Positions 1-8,699 are shown, counted from the stretch's first letter. The stretch: DNA of 27,208 bases from Haplomitrium mnioides (GCA_049999725.1 JBNGIS010033079.1:1-27208); one strand, 5' to 3'. Made by a program: numbers and translations. The notes: generated by a model not told the origin, from the sequence alone.

Positions 1-47
1 TTAGTTAGTTGTCACTATTTACAGCAGCATGAGATACATTTCCAACA
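1..47 (-). repeat. Copia A 3' LTR (terminal 47 bp)
   Basis: These 47 bases are identical to positions 5042-5088, the outer end of the other LTR of the same element. On the minus strand they begin TGTTGGAAATG, so this is the start of the 3' LTR; the rest lies left of the window. The bases just inside (48-56, minus strand AAGTGGGAG) form the polypurine tract expected directly before a 3' LTR. Confidence 0.93.
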
Positions 48-56
48 CTCCCACTT
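48..56 (-). promoter_or_regulatory. Polypurine tract of Copia A
   Basis: On the minus strand AAGTGGGAG directly abuts the TGTTGG start of the 3' LTR. This is the usual position of the plus-strand DNA primer of LTR retrotransposons. The gag-pol stop codon lies two bases inside it. Confidence 0.8.
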
Positions 57-57
57 A

Positions 58-3000
58 TCACATGTTGCTGTACATGCCAATTTTTTGGATTAGCTTGAAG
101 TGCTGTTCTCTTGGTAATGCTTTGGTGAGAAAGTCAGCTGCCATCTCTTCTGACATACAATATTCCAGTTCCACCTCATTTCCAATCAGGTCTCTTATGA
201 AGTGGTACTGAATATCGATGTGTTTTGTCCTTGGATGATGAACTGGGTTGATGGCCAGTTTCATGCATCCTTGGTTATCACACTCAATTGTGGTAGGTGT
301 GCATTGCTTGAATCCAATCTCTTCAAGCAACCTGCGTAGCCACACAGTTTCTTTACTGGCATGTGTCAATGCCATGTACTCAGCTTCGGTAGTTGAAAGG
401 GTAGTGGTCTTCTGTAACTTACTGCTCCAGGAGATAGCCCCGTTTCCCACAGTAAACACGTATCCAGAGGTGGATCTCTTTTTGTCTTGTTCTCCTCCCC
501 AATCTGCATCACAGTAGCCAGTGAGTTTGATCCCTTTACCACCCCGGTAGGTGATGCCAAGATTCCTTGTACCTTTCAAGTACCTTATAACTCGCTTAGC
601 TGCCTTCCAGTGTTGCTGACCTGGGTTATCCATGAACCTACTCAGAGCTCCCACTGAATATGCCAGGTCTGGCCTTGTTCCTAGCATGGCATACATTAAT
701 TTCCCTATTGCACGTCTGTATGGAACATTTGCCATGTCTGCCTTTTCTTTCTCATCCGTTGCTTCCATTTCCTTTGACAGTTTGCAACCAGCTTCAAAAG
801 GTGTAACTGCAGGCTTTGCTTCTTCCATCCTGAATTCCTTCAGAATTGAATCAATGTACCCTAGCTGATGGAGCTCAATGCTCCCTGCATCCCTGTCTCT
901 AATCACCTGTATCCCCAAGATATAGTGCACCTCCCCAAGGTCCACCATTTCAAAGAGGGTACTCAGACCATGCTTCACGCTGCGTAGCAAGTCCAGATTG
1001 TCACTGAATAATAGCAGGTCGTCCACGTACACAGTGATTACGATGATAGACCCCTTTACCATTGAGCAGTACACACTGTGATCGGATGTGCATCTAGAAT
1101 ATCCATCACTTTGTAGGTACTGGTCTATCTTCTCATACCATGCTCTTGAGGACTGTTTCAGTCCATACAGAGACTTTTTGAGAAGACATACCTTGTCTTC
1201 CTCTCCAGGTGCTTTAAATCCTTCAGGTTGCACCATATAGATCTGTTCCCTGAGATCTCCATTCAGGAAAGCCGACTTCACATCCATCTGATGAATCTCC
1301 CAGTTCATCTCTGCTGCTATGGCCATCAAGCAGCGGATTGATGTCATCTTCACCACTGGGGCGAATGTTTCCTGAAAGTCTATACCTTCTTTCTGCAGAT
1401 ATCCTTTGGCCACCAGGCGTGCCTTGTACTTGGTGATTTCATTCGTCGCTCCACGCTTGAGCTTGAACACCCACTTGCACCCTACAGGTTTCCTGCCTTC
1501 TGGTAAATCTGTCAGAATCCAAGTCCCATTCTTTATCAAGGATTGGAACTCCTCTTTTGTAGCCTGCTCCCACTGCGTTGCATCATCTCGTTCCATGGCC
1601 TGTTTTAGGCTGGTTGGTTCTGGCTCAAGAGCAATACTTGCATTACCTTCTTCTATTCCAAGCCGGACAATTGGTTTTCGAAGTCTCTGTGATCTCCTCA
1701 CAGGTTGTGATGTCAACTCCTCAATTTCTTCAGACTCCTCCAGGGTATTTGATTCTTCTTCTGCAAGTTGATGGCCAGAAGACTGACCTTGATTTTCAAC
1801 ATCTGGAGAGGTCGGCAGAAAAACAGGGAGGGCAGGGTTTGGATCTGGATCCACTCCTTTACCTGTCTCCCACTCGTTGAAGACAACATCAACATCTTTA
1901 CTCCGGATTATGCGGCTTGTAGCTGGGTCATAAAGTCGATACGCTTTCCCTCCTTCACTGTACCCAAAGAAGATGCATTTGGTAGCCTTAGGTTCCAACT
2001 TCGTACGAAGTGTGCTAGGAACCAAGGCATACGCATCGCAACCAAAAACTCTCAGATGCTTCATTGAAGGTTGAACTCCTTTCCAAGCCTGCCAAGGTGT
2101 CATCCCTTCAACTGCCTTTGTGGGGCTGATATTCTTGAAATACACAGCAGTGGCTACTGCCTCTGCCCAGAACTTGTCCTCCAGACCAGCATGTTGCAAC
2201 ATGCTCCTAGCCTTTTCAACAATCGTCCTGTTCAGCCTCTCTGCCACACCATTCTCATGTGGTGAATCCCGAGCAGTCACCTCTGCTCTAATGCCACGTC
2301 TTGCAAGAAATTTCTGGAACATTTGGGAGGTGTACTCCCCTCCACCATCACTCCTCAAGATCTTGATCTTTCTGTCAAGTTCATTTTCCATCCTAGCCAT
2401 GCATTCCTTGAAATATTCAAAAGTCTGGTCTTTAGTACGCATGAAGTAGACAAAAGACATTCTGCATTTATCATCTGTGAATGTTACAAAATATCTGTTG
2501 CCAGATATTGAAGGTGTCTTCATGGGTCCACAAACATCACTGTGGACTAATTCCAACAGTTTGGATGCCTTCCATCCAACAGCTCCCTTCTTGATTGTAG
2601 TCTTGTGTGCCTTTCCCTTTACACACCCTTCACAGAAATCCAATGAGGTGGATTGATCCACAGCCATATTGCTCACCATACTGGTGAGCACTCTGATTCC
2701 CTGTTCTCCCAAATGTCCAAGCCTATGATGCCAGAGAGTCATGTTCTCTCCCTGGACAGCCATATTCAGGCTTCCCTCTACTATTGGGATGCAATTGAAT
2801 CTATACAGCATATGTTCCTTAATACCAACACAAACTACCTTACCATGCTTATTCAGGACCTTACAACCATGTTGGTCAAAACTGACCATCAAACCAGTCC
2901 TGGTCAAGGCACTTACTGACACAAGATTTTGTCTGATCTCAGGTACATAGAGGACATCCTTTAGGATGTGGGTGGCACCCTTGCCTCCCATTCCTTTGAC

Positions 3001-4023
3001 CTTGAGATGAACATCTCCCACTGCAACTGCATTTACTCCATAGTTGTCACCCAACCTGATGACTTTGGGATCTGTTCTGATGATGTCTCTGAACCACTCC
3101 TTCCTTGATGACATGTGACTGGATGCACCTGAATCCAGGTACCATGCATCCTTTACTGTGTCTCCAAGTGAAGCCATGTAGTCCACTTCCTCTTCAGATG
3201 ACAGATCTTCTTTGGCAATTGCGGCACTGGAGGTTGCCTTTGATTTGTCTTTCCTTGGCACATCTCCTCCTTTCTTCTTGTCAGCTTGTTTCTTCTTGCA
3301 AGCGTTGGACAAATGTCCAACCTTCTTGCAGTAGAAGCATGCACGAGTTTCTGCAGGTTTTTTCTTTTTCTTATCTCCTCTGGCGGTAAAAGCAGAACCA
3401 TCTTTCTTCTCTTTGTTGAGTCGCTTCTGCTCCTCACTGAGCAAGCGGCCCACCAGGAATTCCAGGTTCAGGTCAGTACCCTTTGCCTCCATTGTCATAA
3501 CCAAAGTGCTATACTCTTCAGGGAGACTGGCGAGCAGGACACACATAATGTCCTCCTCCTCAATTCTTGACCCCACTGCTTGAAGCTGCCCAGCCATAGA
3601 CTTTACCTTCATCACATGCTCTGTGATGGTAGAATTCTCCTTCATCTGAAATGTGAAAAATTGCTTCTTCAGGTGAATTCTGTTCATGGTATCTTTGCCT
3701 TCAAAGTTGTCTGACAATTTTGTCCAGGCTTCATGTGCAGTCTGGCAGTGTCTCACCAATTCCAAGAGATGATCATCAAGGCTCAGCATGATAGATGCTA
3801 AAGCCTTCTGCTCAGCCCTCTCTAAACGTTTTTTCTCTTTCTTGATGTCAAATCCTGACATCTCTTCAGAGAAAAAATCCAGTTCAGCTTGGGGATCCCT
3901 TGTAATTTCCCAGAGGTCTTGGCTCACCAAGACCAACTTCATCTTCAATTTCCAAAGATGGAAATCTTCTCCTCCAAATTTTTGTGGAGTACTCCCAATG
4001 CTAGTGTCAACTCGTGGGCCCAT
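58..4023 (-). CDS. Copia gag-pol polyprotein (element A)
   Basis: A single 1321-residue polyprotein that would make capsid, protease, integrase, RT and RNase H. Gag spans roughly residues 10-215 and is followed by a zinc knuckle (C229, C232, H237, C242). The aspartic protease motif WYLDSGA has catalytic D297. The pre-integrase HHCC region has H433/H437 and C464/C467. The integrase DD35E triad is D496, D559 and E595. RT runs from about 830 to 1075, with D914 in the QMDVKSAFLNG block and the YVDD box at 999-1002. RNase H has D1172, E1213 and D1249, with the TKHIDIQYHFIRD block near the end. All key residues are present and there are no internal stops, at the usual copia length. The ATG lies inside the primer-binding site, giving the N-terminus MGPR; no other upstream ATG is needed. 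Confidence 0.95.
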   Translation of the reverse strand: MGPRVDTSIGSTPQKFGGEDFHLWKLKMKLVLVSQDLWEITRDPQAELDFFSEEMSGFDIKKEKKRLERAEQKALASIMLSLDDHLLELVRHCQTAHEAWTKLSDNFEGKDTMNRIHLKKQFFTFQMKENSTITEHVMKVKSMAGQLQAVGSRIEEEDIMCVLLASLPEEYSTLVMTMEAKGTDLNLEFLVGRLLSEEQKRLNKEKKDGSAFTARGDKKKKKPAETRACFYCKKVGHLSNACKKKQADKKKGGDVPRKDKSKATSSAAIAKEDLSSEEEVDYMASLGDTVKDAWYLDSGASSHMSSRKEWFRDIIRTDPKVIRLGDNYGVNAVAVGDVHLKVKGMGGKGATHILKDVLYVPEIRQNLVSVSALTRTGLMVSFDQHGCKVLNKHGKVVCVGIKEHMLYRFNCIPIVEGSLNMAVQGENMTLWHHRLGHLGEQGIRVLTSMVSNMAVDQSTSLDFCEGCVKGKAHKTTIKKGAVGWKASKLLELVHSDVCGPMKTPSISGNRYFVTFTDDKCRMSFVYFMRTKDQTFEYFKECMARMENELDRKIKILRSDGGGEYTSQMFQKFLARRGIRAEVTARDSPHENGVAERLNRTIVEKARSMLQHAGLEDKFWAEAVATAVYFKNISPTKAVEGMTPWQAWKGVQPSMKHLRVFGCDAYALVPSTLRTKLEPKATKCIFFGYSEGGKAYRLYDPATSRIIRSKDVDVVFNEWETGKGVDPDPNPALPVFLPTSPDVENQGQSSGHQLAEEESNTLEESEEIEELTSQPVRRSQRLRKPIVRLGIEEGNASIALEPEPTSLKQAMERDDATQWEQATKEEFQSLIKNGTWILTDLPEGRKPVGCKWVFKLKRGATNEITKYKARLVAKGYLQKEGIDFQETFAPVVKMTSIRCLMAIAAEMNWEIHQMDVKSAFLNGDLREQIYMVQPEGFKAPGEEDKVCLLKKSLYGLKQSSRAWYEKIDQYLQSDGYSRCTSDHSVYCSMVKGSIIVITVYVDDLLLFSDNLDLLRSVKHGLSTLFEMVDLGEVHYILGIQVIRDRDAGSIELHQLGYIDSILKEFRMEEAKPAVTPFEAGCKLSKEMEATDEKEKADMANVPYRRAIGKLMYAMLGTRPDLAYSVGALSRFMDNPGQQHWKAAKRVIRYLKGTRNLGITYRGGKGIKLTGYCDADWGGEQDKKRSTSGYVFTVGNGAISWSSKLQKTTTLSTTEAEYMALTHASKETVWLRRLLEEIGFKQCTPTTIECDNQGCMKLAINPVHHPRTKHIDIQYHFIRDLIGNEVELEYCMSEEMAADFLTKALPREQHFKLIQKIGMYSNM

Positions 4024-4027
4024 AACC
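4014..4027 (-). promoter_or_regulatory. Primer-binding site matching the tRNA-iMet anticodon arm
   Basis: The plus strand here reads GTGGGCCCATAACC directly before the LTR boundary at 4028. This equals the anticodon stem-loop of plant initiator tRNA-Met (CAU anticodon), as I recall that tRNA. The RNA genome would therefore pair with the middle of the tRNA and not its 3' CCA end. Half-tRNA or anticodon-region priming is known from Drosophila copia and yeast Ty5. The gag ATG (4021-4023) is the complement of the CAU anticodon. Confidence 0.82.
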
Positions 4028-4291
4028 TGTTAGAAAATATGAACTTTGAAATCCACGTGAAGAGTTGATAAGCTGTTAAAGCAGAGAGCACTAAACAGAA
4101 AATATGATTCTAAGGAGATAGCAGATAAACTCAGAGTCGATAGGATGCAGACAGCAGGTCGTGATGCCCCAGAGAGTGGAATCGCGATGCTCCAGAAAAC
4201 AGTTCGCGATGTACACCACAGGATCGTGATGCTCCCAGAAAACGAATCGACAAAGAAAGGGAGGGGGGCGAAAATCGAATCGACAAAGAAA

Positions 4292-4310
4292 GGGGGGGGG
4301 GGGGGGGGGG
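4292..4310 (+). repeat. G19 run at gap edge
   Basis: Nineteen consecutive G, preceded by two copies of CGAATCGACAAAGAAAGG. It directly borders the gap, so its true length is unknown and it may have caused the assembly break. Confidence 0.9.
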
Positions 4311-4410
4311 NNNNNNNNNNNNNNNNNNNNNNNNNNNNNNNNNNNNNNNNNNNNNNNNNNNNNNNNNNNNNNNNNNNNNNNNNNNNNNNNNNNNNNNNNN
4401 NNNNNNNNNN
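4311..4410. other. Assembly gap (100 N)
   Basis: Exactly 100 N inside the A 5' LTR, between a G run and a GC-rich minisatellite. A round 100 usually marks a gap of unknown size. Reading frames crossing it are meaningless. Confidence 0.98.
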
Positions 4411-4430
4411 CGACTAGGTTAGGCGCGATT

Positions 4431-4572
4431 TTCTGCACTCGCCCGACGCCCGCACTCGCCCGTCGCCCTTGCCCGACACCCGCACTCGCACGTCGTCTTC
4501 GCCCAACGCCCGTACTCGCACGTCGTCTGCACTCGCCCGACGCCCGCACTTGCCCGTCGTCTGCACTCGTCA
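4431..4572 (-). repeat. GC-rich minisatellite inside Copia A LTR
   Basis: Imperfect direct repeats of a unit close to CACTCGCCCGACGCCCG, with variants CACTCGCACGTCGTC and CACTTGCCCGTCGTCTG. It lies downstream of the TATA box on the minus strand, so it would be in the transcribed leader. I see no equivalent in the A LTR at 23472. Confidence 0.8.
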
Positions 4573-4777
4573 AGCACACTATTTCGACTAGTTCGAAATA
4601 CACAAAAACGTGAAACAAGATATTGCAGGAAGGTCAAAAATGAGTAACGAAGAACTGTTCTTCGACACTCTGATATTCGCCTCCTCCTCACGAACTCGTT
4701 CTGACTCGTAATCTGCTATTGAAGATACTGGGAAACGTTTGGATAACTGAGGATGGATCCTAAAGAGGACTCCTCAT

Positions 4778-4789
4778 CTTTATATACAA
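4778..4789 (-). promoter_or_regulatory. TATA box of Copia A LTR promoter
   Basis: The minus strand reads TTTGTATATAAAGATGAGGA. The same motif occurs in the opposite-strand A LTR near 23775 (TTTGTATATAAAGAAGAGGA), so it is conserved between copies. Confidence 0.7.
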
Positions 4790-5088
4790 ATGGAGGTCAG
4801 CAATCTGCTGACAAACAAGTTGCCCCGTAATAAATCAGTGGGGCAACTATCAGAAGCGATTGGTAAGGGGATCACCTGAATGCGGCGCCCCTTTTTGACA
4901 TCCCAATGAATATCCTATTTTGAGTCTATTCCTAACTGCTTTTTGTCCTAAGAATAAATGTCTAAGGGGGAGACCAGGAATCTGGCAGCCCCTCTAAAAT
5001 ATCTATTGGCTAACTATACTAGCTAGCCTTTTCAACTAACATTAGTTAGTTGTCACTATTTACAGCAGCATGAGATACATTTCCAACA

Positions 5089-5163
5089 GCTGGCACTCTT
5101 CTTTCGGGAACTCATGCTGCTTAGATCTCAGAAATAGGCAGATTAGACATAGAGACTAGAGGC
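5089..5163. other. Spacer without recognised feature
   Basis: Short flank between the Copia A LTR and the SINE-like repeat. I see no coding potential or repeat. Confidence 0.5.
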
Positions 5164-5353
5164 GAGAGAGTGAGCATATGACTCACAAGCGGGTTTGTCC
5201 CCGCTCAACTGTTCTTAGTTTAACTTGTTTTAGCTTACTACTTTTTATTTTTGCACCCCTCCGCACTCTGGTGTGCATTGTCCTCTCAGTCCTTATGGCC
5301 TAGGACTGGCTCGGGACTTTATAATCTAATTCTATTCTATTCTATTCTATTCT
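5164..5353 (+). repeat. SINE-like repeat with (TTCTA)n tail, copy 1
   Basis: The longest forward copy of a family seen several times in this window. It starts GAGAGAGTGAGCATATGACTCAC, has a B-box-like GGGTTTGTCCC about 25 bases in, and ends CTGGCTCGGGACTTTATAATC followed by a TTCTA pentamer array. Other copies lie at 13938-14143, 14147-14293, 22061-22170 and 24755-24920, with tail-only or 3'-end fragments at 8008, 13700 and 25668. The size and B-box-like motif suggest a tRNA-type SINE. The frequent 5' truncation would also fit the 3' end of a longer non-LTR element. Confidence 0.7.
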
Positions 5354-5544
5354 CTCTTGCCAAGCTTCTCTCGAGTTGTCCACAATAACTTCTCTTGCTT
5401 TTCTCTAGGTGTTGCAGGTATTTGATACCCCCGTGGTTATCACCAATTTCTATGATTGCTTGCCCAAACTAGAGGGCATCATTTTCTTGCAAGTAGATGC
5501 TGTTCAGATCAAACCTGATGGGCTTTTCTTGGCTTCACTCATCA
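5354..5544. other. Unassigned stretch before the LINE end
   Basis: An open frame runs from here into the LINE 3' end (VFDTPVVITNFYDCLPKLEG and onward to about 5705). I do not recognise it. It may be a decayed LINE or host segment. Confidence 0.3.
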
Positions 5545-5705
5545 CTAAAAGAACCGCGGGCAATAATCAGGGGGAGTGGCCAAACCCATCAACCTATCGA
5601 TCCCTTTTAGAATCTAGCCTAGAAAATATCAGTAGCCCAATACCTTCAATGCAAATTACTACTAACATCCAGATTCCAATAAATTGTATGCTCACTGGTC
5701 TATAG
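5545..5705 (-). mobile_element. LINE 3' end fragment (reverse)
   Basis: Its reverse complement matches the LINE 3' region at 12405-12560: the run around GGAATCTGGATGTTAGTAGT, the GAGGGTAT-type block and the CTGATT..TGCC block before the poly(A)-proximal part. The terminal A tail is not clear. A second reverse LINE 3' end lies at 7339-7550, so the SIN3-like exons sit between two copies. Confidence 0.65.
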
Positions 5706-5840
5706 AAAGTGCCATATTATGTTTTAAATTTACAATGGAATTAAAGTGAATACATTTGGATGACCTGTATTATTTGGCATGGCAGCAAATGTTGCTAGGA
5801 GATCTGCTGGAGCTGTTTCATCTTCATTTTCATCATGCAG

Positions 5841-7091
5841 ATTGTTTGATGGTGATGGTGTTGTTTCAGAATCAAGCAAGATACATAAGGTATTATGAGT
5901 GTCAGATAGCTTATTTGTCTTTCTGGTGTTTAGTTGGGGTCAAGTATGTGTAGCATTCATGCTTCGTGGTCATCTCATTAATTTCAGTGCCTTGCTAATG
6001 TTTTTGTAGGGTGCTCCTTTGGGATCTACACAAGATTGCAGTCTTGGGGAAAGAATTTCTAAAGTGTGGAATTGTGCAGTAGATACAACTGATTCACAGC
6101 CTAAATTTGACAGGGAAGAGGGAGAACTGTCTCCAACCTCAGAAGTAGTTGGTAGAGGTAATGTCCAGTTTGTATTGGATAACAATTTGGATTCTTGTAC
6201 AGATAAAGTGTCTTCAGAAGTGTTGTCAAAGGACTATACTCTTGGGACCAATACAATACGTTATCTGGAAGATGTGGAAATGGAGCATGATAATTTTGAG
6301 AGAGAGCATGAAGATGAGGGTGAAGATAGTGGACAGAAATCAAGTGACGACAGTGAAAATCTGTCCGAAGCTGGGGAGGATATCTCTGGAAGTGACTTTG
6401 CAGAGGCTGATGATGCATCACATGACGATCAAGAAGATGAAGAGGATGACTATGATGAACGTGGAGAAAAGATGGAGAGTGAGGTAGAAGGAAATGAACT
6501 AGGAGATGGTGATGTTGGGGGAACATCGCCACTAGCATCACGAGTTAGTGGGTTTTCAGGATGCAAACCATTGGCTTCACACACTGTTTTTGAGGGCGTT
6601 GCAACCAAGGAGAAATCAGTTTTTTATGGAAATGATATTTTTTACATTCTTTTTAGATTACACCAGGTACCATGTTTTCTGTATGTAATCACAAATTGCT
6701 GTGCATATTACACATTTTTTGGAACTTATATTCTACAGATTAAATCTCTTAAACAAATTAATTTTCAGTTCATATCTTCTGACTGTGGTGATGATGGGTT
6801 CCTTATGTTTTGTCCTGCAGACTCTTTATGAGCGAATACTTTCTGCAAAAATTAATGCACTCGCTGCAGAGCAGAAATGGAAATCTTTGAAGGATAGTGA
6901 ACCTCCAAACTTCTATTCCAAGTATGACATTCAATGATTCCTACACCATTTCATTTCGTGACTATGATGAATGCATGGTTTTTGGAAATAATATTTTTTG
7001 AGCACGGCCTTTTTGATTTGGATATCAAACACATAAAGTTCACATTGCAGGGTCTTAAATGCCAAGTATAGTAGCTTGTGTCTCAAAGCAG
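5841..7091 (+). CDS. SIN3-like (SNL) transcriptional co-repressor, internal exons
   Basis: Four exons can be placed by GT/AG sites in a continuing frame: about 5841-5889, 6010-6666, 6821-6921 and 7051-7091. The joined product has an acidic linker starting FDREEGELSP, a long Asp/Glu/Ser-rich stretch, then KSVFYGNDIFYILFRLHQ and TLYERILSAKIN. This matches the start of the Sin3 C-terminal domain of plant SIN3-like proteins, scaffolds that bring histone deacetylases to chromatin. The upstream PAH-domain exons and the rest of the C-terminal domain are not in the window. The last exon (VLNAKYSSLCLKAG) matches the family only loosely. Retained introns argue against a retrocopy. It may be part of a real gene with large, repeat-filled introns, or a duplicated fragment. 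Confidence 0.75.
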
Positions 7092-7338
7092 GTAATGCAA
7101 ACCTAGGCACAGTACTATTCAGAATTCCTGTGTTCCTGTTTGTTACATGCCTGCAATCTCTTCAGAATGCGGATATCACTTGCTACCCAGTGATAGTTTT
7201 GGAGGCATCTGATGAACCAGAGGCCAGGGACTCCATTAACTCGGACAATGACTGTTGAATCTGGTTGGCATGATGGGGATCAGATGTAGAAAAACTTCTG
7301 AACTGCTCAAGCATACTCTTAGACCATCTCTCTTTAAA
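7092..7338. other. Sequence downstream of SIN3-like exons
   Basis: The frame of the last exon stays open to 7258, but the translation no longer resembles SIN3. The next expected SIN3 exon is not seen. A minus-strand open frame (KKFKERWSKSMLEQFRSF) runs here from within the LINE end and is not recognised. Confidence 0.4.
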
Positions 7339-7550
7339 TTTTTTTTGACCAAGAACAGACAACATTATTTCTTTTCAAGCATCAAAGGATCAATGGCGGC
7401 CAACAATCAGGCCGAGTGGCAATAGCCATCAACCTATCCATCGCTTTCAGGATCTACACTAGAAAACATAAGCAAGCCAATACCGTAAATCCAGATTACT
7501 ACTAACATCTAAATTCCATTAGACTGTGTTCTCATCAGGGATACAGAGAA
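7339..7550 (-). mobile_element. LINE 3' end with poly(T) start (reverse)
   Basis: It starts with T8 and GACC, then matches the reverse complement of the LINE tail at 12440-12600, including the blocks complementary to TTTGATG.TTGAAA, GCTGGCCGC and GATCCTGAAAG. The poly(T) is the reversed poly(A) tail. It is about 210 bp and 5'-truncated, as is usual for LINE insertions. Confidence 0.75.
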
Positions 7551-7605
7551 AATGTCAAGTCAAAGGCTTGAAGTTTTCTTTCTCTTTCCTTCATACTTTT
7601 GTACT

Positions 7606-8430
7606 TTTATACAAGACTTTTCTATTCTTTATACTAATATAGACTTAGCAGATCTTAAAACCATTATGAGTTCTCTGATCCTCAAAGTTTTTAGTAAACA
7701 GTTTAAACTCCATCGCTTCAGATTCTTGGTTGTTCATAAAACAGCCCTTGATTTAAGGTGCATGTGCCTTAAAAGTAAAGAAGAATTACATTCTTGGGTA
7801 AACATAAAGTCTTTCAAGTTAATAGAAGACACAGACCACATTTGCTGGCTGGACTTTCTGGTCGATAATCTTCATCTCTCTTTTGTTCACTCTGTCTTTA
7901 CACAATCCATTGGAATACCTTTGGGCTCTTATTGTGCAGCGTACTTGGCTAATTTCTTTTTGTTCATCTACGAATGGGATTTCCTCAAGAGACATGTCAG
8001 ATCTCAGGGCTGGCTCTGGACTTTAATCAAAGCCTATTGTATTCAGGCTTGTCCTGTCTTCCTTCATAAGCTGTCGCTTGGTAGAAGGTTTGTTGATGAT
8101 CTGTTTGTGCCTGATTTGGAAAAATTTTCGGATTTCATGTACTTGGATGATCATGCTATAGGAGGAGGCATCTATCCTAGCAAGTCATGTGAGCTGAACT
8201 CTACCTCTAATGACTTCTCTTGCAACTTTTAAAATCTAGATATTGCTCAATCTGCGAAGACTTAGAAGTCAATGTTTTTGACAAGAGTAACCAACCAGAG
8301 TATGGAGGCATTCAGATAATCAGAATGCCTCATATTTTATCTAATGTCTCAGATGCAGCTAATTTGGAGTAGTTAGCTGCCAATTCTTCAGATTGATTCG
8401 TCTTTGTAGCTCTAAGGAGTTTTTTGTCTC
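7606..8430 (+). pseudogene. Penelope-like reverse transcriptase, 5'-truncated copy 1
   Basis: A partial copy of the RT at 25858-27134. It begins in motif A (FSILYTNIDLADLKT, where copy 2 has FDFSTRYISIDLADLKT) and keeps the motif B region (QSIGIPLGSYCAAYLANFFLF) and the motif C box FVDD. Compared with copy 2 it has lost the first 180 or so residues and the motif A aspartate, gained a stop at about 8230, and suffered shifts after it. Motif B differs (GIPLGS against GKPMGT), so the copies are not recent twins. A 39-bp in-frame insertion at 8008-8046 comes from the SINE-like repeat. After about 8430 the match is lost and LINE-like sequence follows. Confidence 0.8.
8008..8046 (+). repeat. SINE-like 3' end inserted in-frame in Penelope-like RT
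   Basis: Copy 2 reads CAGATCTCAGGCTTGTCCTG at this point. Copy 1 has 39 extra bases with GGCTGGCTCTGGACTTTAAT, which is the 3' end of the SINE-like family, followed by a decayed pentamer. The short repeat TCAG occurs on both sides. The insertion adds 13 codons without shifting the frame. Confidence 0.85.
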
Positions 8431-8439
8431 TCTAAACTT

Positions 8440-8690
8440 TTACTGTATGCATAATCACTGAGGGAGGAAGCTGGGGTCGATATTCTTCAGCTAACATTGT
8501 AGATGTAGGGGTGACAAAGAACCATGAGCATGAACAGGGCAAGGAAGAAGCCTGAATTGGGATGCCTGCTTTAGATTCAGTGTCAGCACTCCACAGAGAT
8601 GTTGCGACGGGGTGGGTCTCCAATGTAGATGTGAAAACTCTGGTCCCTCCTTTGCTTGTGGGGCCTGGTCCCTCAAGGAGAGTGATATTC
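8440..8690 (-). pseudogene. LINE ORF2 C-terminal fragment (reverse)
   Basis: The minus-strand translation contains LLEGPGPTSKGGTRVFTSTL. A close relative occurs on the plus strand at about 15620-15680 (CLLEGPGHIRKGDWTGVFTST). Both lie near other LINE debris and look like a C-terminal piece of a plant L1-type ORF2. No catalytic domain is present. Confidence 0.5.
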
Positions 8691-8699
8691 ACCTATCAC

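Larger units (their letters stand above)
1..5088 (-). mobile_element. Ty1/copia LTR retrotransposon A, apparently full length
   Basis: The element reads on the minus strand: 5' LTR (4028-5088), primer-binding site overlapping the gag start (about 4014-4027), one gag-pol reading frame, polypurine tract and 3' LTR, cut by the window edge. The visible LTR ends are identical and the 1321-codon frame is unbroken, so this looks like a young, possibly still autonomous copy. The flank after the 5' LTR is gctgg; the matching 5-bp target duplication would lie left of the window and cannot be checked. The domain order (integrase before RT) defines the copia superfamily. Confidence 0.93.
4028..5088 (-). 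repeat. Copia A 5' LTR
   Basis: The LTR is bounded by TG...CA (plus strand TGTTAGAAAATATG to CATTTCCAACA), about 1061 bp including a 100-bp gap. On the minus strand a TATA box lies at about 4779-4788. The part after it, probably R and U5, holds a G run, the gap and a GC-rich minisatellite. Related A-type LTRs lie at 23472 and 16764 on the other strand. Confidence 0.9.

Noticed and set aside
4292-4310. G runs (also 14657-14680) as functional quadruplex elements
   Set aside because: One borders an assembly gap and both are pure homopolymers, so length and even presence may be artefacts.
4091-4691. Open frames across the N gap and the GC-rich minisatellite
   Set aside because: They read through 100 N or through tandem repeats in an LTR. 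The repetitive translation carries no domain.
5188-5210. A functional tRNA gene at the start of the SINE-like repeat
   Set aside because: GTGAG-CATATGA-CTCAC and GGGTTTGTCCC look like arms of a tRNA, but the loop lacks the invariant T before the anticodon and no acceptor stem can be formed.
5328-5353. (TTCTA)n arrays as telomeric or CRISPR-like repeats
   Set aside because: They are simple pentamers without spacers, found at the end of a dispersed repeat family, and do not match known plant telomere units.
6101-6541. 146-codon minus-strand frame opposite the SIN3-like exon
   Set aside because: His/Pro-rich shadow of the Asp/Glu-rich codons on the other strand; the plus strand has the recognisable protein and splice sites.
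7183-7365. Minus-strand frame KKFKERWSKSMLEQFRSF as a separate gene
   Set aside because: It starts inside the reversed LINE tail, is short, and I recognise no family. Kept only as a note.
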